In this document: positions 57,008-64,000 of the stretch, piece after piece
Layout: each line of letters begins with the position of its first letter
Numbering within the stretch: position 1 is the first letter of the stretch
From: Sipunculus nudus
Lineage: Eukaryota > Annelida > Sipuncula > Golfingiida > Sipunculidae
Length of the DNA stretch: 64,000 nt
Reading direction: 5' to 3'
Assembly (NCBI GenBank): GCA_026874595.1
Contig: CM049314.1
Span: 73,920,300 to 73,984,299, forward strand
Translations under genes and position numbers: made by a program
The notes under the pieces: generated by a model
What the model was told of the DNA's origin: nothing
The model's input: only the letters and a program-made list of their open reading frames with translations
Databases searched by the model: none

Positions 57008-57926
57008 TGTTACAACGGGGAATTAGGGGAGTTCTTCCCTGGCCATAACACAGTCACACGGCGCGTCAGGTGAATAACTGAGACAGTCCAAGTTGGATAT
57101 TGTGCTGTTTTATTTCCAGTTGTCTTGGTTTACATGTTGATGATGGCGTGGGTCTGTCTGCCAGTTCCCAGCCCAACACAGGATTTTGTATCAGTATTAC
57201 TACGTCACAAACCTTTACATCATCTTACACTTTTTCTATTGGATATTGGATATGTGTCATTATGACGCACCTGAATGTTTAGATAACCATATATGGCTTC
57301 GGCTTTCGCCTACGCACAAACTTTTTCCTTGTTTTACCTAAAACTCATGTAATATCATTATATTCCTGATATTAATATATTCAGGGTACATATTTATCTC
57401 CTGATCAATTCTGTGTGACCCAGCTACTTACTGACTCACTTTTGGTACAGTTTTCCTGTCCTAAATTACTGCCTCATGCGCAGGCCGGTATTCACCGTAC
57501 CTTTGACTTTTATATCATTTTACACTGTCATCCAGATCTAAACCTGGCTTCTGCTGATGCCTATAATAACAGAATCTATTTTGGCTTACTTGATTAAGTT
57601 TACATTCACATGGCTATAACAATTATACCAGTCTATAGTAATCACTGGTTGTCTGCATTCAGAATTTATGTCCATTAAAATACTCATTTATCAGCTTCTT
57701 TTCTAAACCTATATGCTAACCGACATATGGAGATCGGAATCCAAACACCTGTCTTACAATGGTAGACAATGCGTTGGTACACCAATTTAGGCTATTATCA
57801 TTTCTCTCTGTCGCTCTATCTGTCTTTCCATCTGCTGAACTGGTAACTGATCTTATGTGTACCAAAATATTGCGTTAAAATCAGTAATTAATTATAATAG
57901 ATATTAACACCTCTTACCACATAACA
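57008..57926 (-). repeat. 5' LTR of gypsy element C
   Basis: 919 bp with TGTTA...TAACA termini, identical by eye to 48413-49331. CTAA follows at 57927-57930. Confidence 0.95.
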
Positions 57927-58038
57927 CTAATATGCAACACTCTATTTCCCCTTGCCACTCAATCCATGCCTCACTTCACCCGTTCCACTCTGATTTAGGC
58001 AGATACACGTAGTCGCTTGTCGACTACCTGTATTCTAG
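57927..58038 (+). mobile_element. H1 repeat (host copy), segment 3 of 3 with 3' end
   Basis: It begins with the duplicated CTAA and continues 'tatgcaacac'. It ends with GGCAGATA, the hairpin GTAGTCG-cttgt-CGACTAC, and CTAG at 58035-58038. Confidence 0.75.
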
Positions 58039-58069
58039 TTCTAATTACTCTTCATGTTTTATATACCGT

Positions 58070-58200
58070 ATTTACTCCTATTGATTTTCATATCCTGGGT
58101 GGGTGGGGGGGGGGGGGGGGTCGCCCCTCAATATGTACTCATGTTGATTGTCCTATCCTGGGTGGTTGGGGGGGGGGGGGGTCTCCCCCCCCTCCTAATT
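58070..58200 (+). repeat. G-run dispersed repeat, two units
   Basis: Two units of 'tcctgggtgg' plus a long G-run, 'tactcatgttgattgtc' between. A related unit lies at 63040-63165. Long G-runs could form quadruplexes. Confidence 0.7.
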
Positions 58201-58435
58201 TTTACTCATATTCATTCTAATTTCCCAATTAAACAATCATTCATCTTAACCTTTTACTATCCTGATTCATTTTCAACTAGTTACACCAAGCGATCGATTT
58301 GGTGTTCGTACGAAGTTAATTCACTGATCACATGATCATGACTCCTGGTGAAGTAGTTCCCCACAGTGTACCACGTGATCACATTTTTTAATCCAGGTGT
58401 AAATATCCCCGTTTTCCCCGGTTCTTCAACGAGTT
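58201..58435. other. No feature recognised
   Basis: Sequence between the G-run repeat and the tRNA-like head. No gene or repeat end supported. Confidence 0.3.
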
Positions 58436-58506
58436 CTATGTGGTATAGTGGTTATGCAATGGAACTTGTATGCCGCCGTTCAGTGGTTCGAACCCGATCC
58501 AGTATG
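58436..58506 (+). repeat. tRNA-like sequence, probably a SINE head
   Basis: TGGTATAGTGGTTA (58441-58454) fits a Pol III A box, and GGTTCGAACCC (58485-58495) is a B box at normal tRNA spacing. The anticodon and acceptor arms do not pair properly, so a functional tRNA is unlikely. A tRNA-derived SINE or tRNA pseudogene fits. No SINE tail or target duplication was defined. Confidence 0.5.
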
Positions 58507-60395
58507 TTGTCTTTGCATGTCATGTCAATTGGACTAATAATTCTTGAATTTCATCTCTTCCATCCACGTAGTCATGTTCAGGATGTCACATGAACAAATA
58601 TCACTGGTAAAACAGGAGACAGTAAACGGTTATTATATTTGTACTGAAACCCCCCCCCCCCCCCAAAACCGTACCCCATTTTTCTCTCTATCCCCATCAA
58701 CAATATCGCCCGCTTTACCTTGTTTGCTAACCATGGGTGAGTGACTGATTCTACATTCGCTCCGCACAAAGACTGTAAAAATAATAAATGATGTCAACAT
58801 ATAACATACAATGAACATTAATACAAACCATCCGTATTCTTCCGGAAATGCATGTGAAAATCACCATAAGAAAAGAGTGCAAAGTCACATGACATATTTA
58901 AGCCGCCTCCTCACCTGGCCTGGGCAATATTCAAGTTCAATAAGTTATGGTCATCCAAGAAGAAAGTTCTCGCGTATGGGTCCTCCGAAATACCCCAAAA
59001 TACCCCGGAATACCGCTTTTTAATGTTAAAATATTCCGTAAAATATAGAAATAATATGAATGTAAATCTTTAAGAGTTAAAACAAAGTAATTTTCGATAG
59101 AAAATTTAAAAAAAAACCGAGTGATAACCATCGCGAACGGTCTCCTGAAACCCATACATTCGGTGACGCAGAATGTGTCTACTTCTATAACGGGTCAAAT
59201 ATTCCAGGGCCTTATCCAACTGTGAATGGTTATAGGGCCTTATGTTTTCAATTTGATTGTTTAAAAACTTTTTTTTGTGGTAAATGTGCCACCTTTGAAT
59301 CTTACAAGAATGTACATTCATGCATATGATTTTGCAAGGTCCTTATTTAGGCTTATACATATCTTATATATTATGGTTTAAATTTATGCAATCGATGCAT
59401 GCATTCACAGGCTGGACTATATAAATTTATTTAATGTTGGAATAATGTCAAATGTTTTCCCATTGTTTTGTTGCAACAAATTACCAACAATCATGCACAT
59501 TTACTACACAGAGTGAATAATCCGTTGGTCTTTTATAAATTCATTTAACATATATATAGCATTTTAGTTCAACATTTAAGATTGGATTGAATTTATAAAG
59601 CAGTAACACGTGCAGTTGCGCTGTACAATATAAATAAAGTCATAAAAAATACAGTCGTAAAAAGTAGACAGCATGAGCTAAAAAATACAATATCTTAAAC
59701 AGGCATATAGTATGTAATAACCAGATAAAATCACATTTAATAATTTAAGTTAAATGAATATAAGTTAATGGCATAAAAGGGAGACCAGAAGTCTTATAAA
59801 TTAAATATGATAATAACCATTCATAATTAAAACGGCCATGTTACATCTGGTTGTCTACATAAAATAAAGGTGTTTATTTTAACACATTTTAAGGCAACAA
59901 TACATGTATATTGTTCTGCTGTTGAATATATTCAGGGACATTATTCCAAACATTTGGTACGGCAATTGAGAATGCTATTGAATTTAATGCCAAAATTGTC
60001 TAGAAATGGATTCTCTTAATTTTTACATTCTAATTTTCTGTAGGTGGTTACCTCTATGTCAATGATCTTGTTATGTTATATATGTTTAACATCTTTTAAC
60101 CCGTTCTATTCCCTATTAATGTCCTGGAATGTGAAATAAATCAGTGTACAACGTATAGAAACGCCCACGCATTATAATTGTTTCTCAAACAGGTATATCT
60201 TATACACGTGTGTATATCATGTATGTCACACACACACATGTATATAAATGGTTGGAATATGTTTTAAAATCACAATCGATGATCCAAAAAATAAAATGTA
60301 TCCGTAATAAACGATCTTTTTGTGTACTCTCTATTTTACCTTAAAATCCGCTGTATATACTAGTACCGGTATCTAAATATTGACCCCAAGTATAT
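58507..60395. other. No gene recognised; poly-C run at about 58650
   Basis: AT-rich sequence. A poly-C tract (58650-58664) creates a spurious proline/glycine ORF pair. A few acceptor-like sites exist, but no exon with recognisable protein was found. Confidence 0.4.
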
Positions 60396-61313
60396 TGTTA
60401 TGTGGTAAGAGGTGTTAATATCTATTATAATTAATTACTGATTTTAACGCAATATTTTGGTACACATAAGATCAGTTACCAGTTTAGCAGATGGAAAGAC
60501 AGATAGAGCGACAGAGAGAAATGATAATAGCCTAAATTGGTGTACCAACGCATTGTCTACCATTGTAAGACTGGTGTTTGGATTCCGATCTCCATATGTC
60601 GGTTAGCATATAGGTTTAGAAAAGAAGCTGATAAATGAGTATTTTAATGGACATAAATTCTGAATGCAGACAACCAGTGATTACTATAGACTGGTATAAT
60701 TGTTATAGTCATGTGAATGTAAACTTAATCAAGTAAGCCAAAATAGATTCTGTTATTATAGGCATCAGCAGAAGCCAGGTTTAGATCTGGATGACAGTGT
60801 AAAATGATATAAAAGTCAAAGGTACGGTGAATACCGGCCAACGCATAAGGCAGTAATTGAGGACAGGAAAACAGTACCAAAAGTGAGTCAGTAAGTAGCT
60901 GGGTCACACAGAATTGATTAGGAAACAAATAGGTACCGTGAATATATTAATGACAGGAATATAATGATATTACATGAGCTTTAGGTAAAACAAGGAAAAA
61001 GTTTGTGCGTAGGCGAAAGCCGAAGCCATATATGGTTATCTAAACATTCAGGTATGTCATAATGACACATATCCAATATCCAATAGAAAAAGTGTAAGAT
61101 GATGTAAAGGTTTGTGACGTAGTAATACTGATACAAAATCCTGTGTTGGGCTGGGAACTGGCAGACAGACCCACGCCATCATCAACATGTAAACCAAGAC
61201 AACTGGGAATAAACAGCACAATATCCAACTTGGACTGTCTCAGTTATTCACCTGACGCGCCGTGTGACTGTGTTATGGCCAGGGAAGAACTCCCCTAATT
61301 CCCCGTTGTAACA
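60396..61313 (+). mobile_element. Solo LTR of the element C family, opposite orientation
   Basis: The reverse complement of the element C LTR with several substitutions and small indels (918 bp). It is bounded by TGTTA...TAACA and flanked by ATAT on both sides (60392-60395 and 61314-61317). A single LTR with its own target duplication is the product of LTR-LTR recombination. Confidence 0.9.
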
Positions 61314-61475
61314 ATATAATCTGACATGTACATCAACCGCATGCAAGGTCGACTTGCCATCGGACAATCGTTGGTCCCATAATGATGCTGTTTGTTACTT
61401 AATCGTTTTGATCTTGTTCATATCTCTGACAGGATTAGATTCTTTACTTTGCATACTTCATCGTTTAACGCCAAT

Positions 61476-61521
<46 letters not shown>

Positions 61522-61627
61522 TACATACATTACACACATACATACATACATACATACATACATATTACCCTTATATTTTATGATAATCATGCATGAGAAA
61601 CGTGTTTAAAATGCAACGAACCCCCCC

Positions 61628-61658
<31 letters not shown>

Positions 61659-62104
61659 ACACCACATGACTTTAGTCTTACGCCCCCTCCATCTTAAAAT
61701 CCTGGATACGCGAATGGTATATGTGTCAATCAATCAGCTTGTGGTTAGATCCAGAAGACGGTATCATTGCCCTTAATTAGCGCAATTTGATAACAGCACT
61801 GGCAGCCTGGTATGTGGTCGTCTATTAGGCCTTGGCCGTCCCATCTGATCCAAAATTACTGTGTCATGGCTGATGGGAGCTATTTGGGTGCCCCTATTGC
61901 GTGGCACCTTTACTAAATGTTTACTCTGACATTTATGATCGTGTGACACATGCCATTGAAATCTTCCTGCTCAATAACGCATATGGAACATCTAACGTTT
62001 TTAAGTTATGAATATTTTTTATACTTGATTATTAAATAATCAATGTATTTAGGCCTAATCACACATAAAAAAGCCTCCGTTTATTACTCTCTCTCTATCT
62101 CTGC

Positions 62105-62153
<49 letters not shown>

Positions 62154-62222
62154 TATATATATATATTATTATTATTATTAAAATGAGTAGTTTCTTGTTT
62201 TTGGTATGTTGCCTAAAAGTAT
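61314..62222. repeat. Microsatellite-rich stretch, no gene
   Basis: (TA)n at 61481-61512 then CA/CATA repeats to about 61564; poly-C plus (CA)n at 61620-61662; (TA)n and (ATT)n at 62107-62180. 61680-62060 holds unassigned sequence. Confidence 0.7.
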
Positions 62223-62915
62223 GACCACTTCACGACTCGCAAAATCATTTAGCGACTCAAATGACCACTTCACGACTCGCAAAATCATTGAGCGACTCGC
62301 AAATGACCACTTCATGACTCGCAAAATTATTTAGCGACTCACAAAAAATGACCACTTCACGACTCGCAAAATCATTTAGCACCTCACAAATGACCACTTC
62401 ACGACTCGCAAAATCATTTAGCCACTTGCAAATGACTACTTCATGGCTCACAAAATCATTTAGCGACTTGCAAATCACCACAACTCGCAAAATCATTAAG
62501 CGACTCGCAAATGACCACTTCACGACTCGCAAAATCATTTAGCGACTCGCAAATGACCACTTCACGGCTCGCAAAATCATTTAGTGACTCACAAATGACC
62601 ACTTCATGACTCGCAAAATCATTTAGCGACTCGCAAATGACCACTTCATGACTCGCAAAATCATTAAGCGACTCGCAAACGACCACTTCACGACTCGCAA
62701 AATCATTTAGAGACTCGCAAATGACCACTTCACGGCTCGCAAAATCATTTAGTGACTCACAAATGACCACTTCATGACTTGCAAAATCATTTAGCGACTC
62801 GCAAATGACCACTTCACGACTCGCAAAATCATTTAGCGACTTGCAAATGACCACGACTCGCAAAATCATTAAGCGACTCGCAATTGACCACTCTACGACT
62901 CGCAAAGCGCTTGTG
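62223..62915 (+). repeat. 42-bp satellite, about 16 units
   Basis: The unit is made of two half-units, each with CGACTCGCAAA, separated by 'atcattta' and 'tgaccactt'. The period is 42 bp, with a few shortened units near 62475 and 62855. Because 42 is divisible by 3, long repetitive frames stay open on both strands; they have no other sign of being genes. Confidence 0.9.
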
Positions 62916-63039
62916 AAAGGGTCATTTTTTTGCAAATTCTATAGCTCAACCCCACCTTTTGGCATAACTCACACCTTCACTATCTCGCATAACACTAAGT
63001 CCGATTTATCACATCTCCATACGATGTTTTGGATAATTC

Positions 63040-63165
63040 TAGGACTCACCGGGGGGGGGGGGGGGGGTTGGGGGGGTTGGCATGTCTCACCCCAATCATT
63101 ACTTATGTTGATTGTCATAACTGGGAGGGGTTCACGGGGTCTCCCCCCAATATTTACCTATATTT
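63040..63165 (+). repeat. G-run dispersed repeat
   Basis: A poly-G tract (63051-63067) then 'catgtctcaccccaatcatt' and 'atgttgattgtcat', the same family as 58070-58200. Confidence 0.65.
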
Positions 63166-63169
63166 ATTG

Positions 63170-64000
63170 TATCCGCCAAAACAGAGTTTTACGGATACTA
63201 TGTTTTCAGCTTCACGCCGCCGCCGCCGCGGCGTAGGTGTCCGGAGAACTCCTCCATAACCGCTGGGCGGAATTTTACGAAACCCGGGATTATGTTCGGG
63301 TCACATGTGAACTGCTGCGCCCCGATTTTGTTTTGACCTCTGACCTTTCCTCTGCGCTCTGCGTCCGTTTGTGCGTCTATTTCCACACATAAACCCACAT
63401 ATCTCGGGAACTGTTTGACCGATCAGGAAATTTTTTTGCACAAATGTAGCCCTTGGAGAGCTTTATAACATACACAAAAATGGTGGGGCCACCTGCATCC
63501 ATGTTCGCACAGTGTCCATCTGTTCGTCTGCCTTGGGTAAAAATCACTCATATCTCTGCAGTGACTTGACTAATTCACCTGAAATTCGGCATGCGTATAC
63601 ATCATGGATAGCTTTTCTGATTTTATGACAGGTGGCGCCACCTACATTCACGTTTACGCTGCAGACATCCAAGCTCGTATCTCGGGAACCGTTTGACCGA
63701 TCAGGTAAATTTTTGTGCAAAAATGTAGCCCTTGGAGAGCTTTATAACATACACAAAAATGGTGGCGCCACCTGCAATCATGTTTGCACAGTGTCCATCT
63801 GTTCGTCTGCCTTGGGTTAAAATCACTCCTATCTCTGCAGTGACTAGACTAATTCACCTGAAATTTGGCATGCGTAAACATCCTGGATAGCTTATCTGAT
63901 TTTATGACAGGTGGCGCCACCTACATTCACTTTACGCTGCAGACATCCAAGCTCATATCTCGGGAACCGTTTGACCGATCAGGAAAATTTTTTTGCACAA
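63170..64000 (+). mobile_element. H1 Helentron-like repeat, 5' part, continues beyond the window
   Basis: It starts TATCCGCCAAAACAGAG like the copy at 33663 and stays collinear with it. Three GGTGGCGCCACC or variant palindromes mark its ~300-bp monomers, two of which are near-identical (63430-63700 and 63720-63980). Confidence 0.75.

Larger units (their letters stand above)
48413..57926 (-). mobile_element. Ty3/gypsy element C, full length, 9.5 kb
   Basis: Two 919-bp LTRs flank a 7676-bp internal region, with CTAA target duplications (48409-48412 and 57927-57930). The - strand order is 5' LTR, candidate primer-binding site (TGGTGGAGATCCGG), Gag, UAG, protease-RT-RNase H-integrase-chromodomain, a 2.4-kb non-pol region, 3' LTR. 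The identical LTRs imply recent insertion. Confidence 0.95.

Noticed and set aside
58436-58506. Functional tRNA gene
   Set aside because: A and B boxes fit, but the anticodon stem and acceptor stem do not pair; called a SINE head or pseudogene.
62257-62935. Long repetitive minus-strand ORFs
   Set aside because: They are created by the 42-bp satellite, whose period is a multiple of three, and frames are open on both strands.
1-64000. CRISPR array
   Set aside because: The regular arrays (26, 42, 116, 177, 180, 337 bp) are head-to-tail tandem repeats without unique spacers, and the window is eukaryotic.
1-64000. Autonomous Helitron/Helentron Rep-helicase gene
   Set aside because: No frame shows Rep HxH motifs or helicase motifs; all H1-H4 copies look non-autonomous.

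Overview
The window is eukaryotic, AT-rich and intron-bearing, and almost all of it is transposable-element sequence. Three things suggest a marine mollusc, probably a bivalve: the abundance of non-autonomous rolling-circle (Helentron/HINE or 'pearl'-like) repeats with internal tandem arrays, the two types of Ty3/gypsy element, and an F5/8-type-C (discoidin) lectin-like gene. The species is an inference; nothing in the sequence fixes it.

Layout. 1-7.3 kb: a nest of four different Helentron-like repeats (called H1-H4 here), each inside the next, with 180-bp and 337-bp tandem arrays. 8.4-14.7 kb: the last three exons of a discoidin-domain gene on the + strand (8410-8556, 10070-10208, 14562-14683 with the stop). 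The second intron is filled with nested H3/H4/H1 repeats and a 26-bp minisatellite. 14.7-28.1 kb: further H3, H4 and H1 copies in both orientations, including an inverted H3 pair, a 4.5-kb H3 copy, a 2.6-kb H4 copy and a 291-bp perfect tandem duplication. 28.1-28.9 kb: a LINE endonuclease relic. 30.6-31.5 kb: a broken Ulp1/C48-like protease facing a transposase-like fragment. 33.2-33.6 kb: a small hAT-like MITE.

33.66-58.04 kb is a single H1 repeat opened by two independent Ty3/gypsy events, both on the - strand. The first is a tandem array LTR-internal-LTR-internal-LTR (34353-48085) with one AGGT target duplication around the whole array; its third LTR is split by a 1.39-kb TA-flanked DNA transposon. 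The second is a 9.5-kb chromodomain-bearing element (48413-57926) with 919-bp LTRs that look identical and a CTAA target duplication. The two families express Pol differently: the first has a UUUAAAC slippery site immediately before the Gag stop, the second an in-frame UAG between Gag and Pol. The 9.5-kb element also carries a 208-codon cysteine-rich ORF on the opposite strand just inside its 3' LTR, the most interesting candidate for an undescribed function.

58-64 kb: G-rich dispersed repeats, a tRNA-like SINE head, a solo LTR of the 9.5-kb family in the opposite orientation, microsatellites, a 42-bp satellite and the start of another H1 copy that runs off the window. All homology calls are from motif reading; no database search was run.
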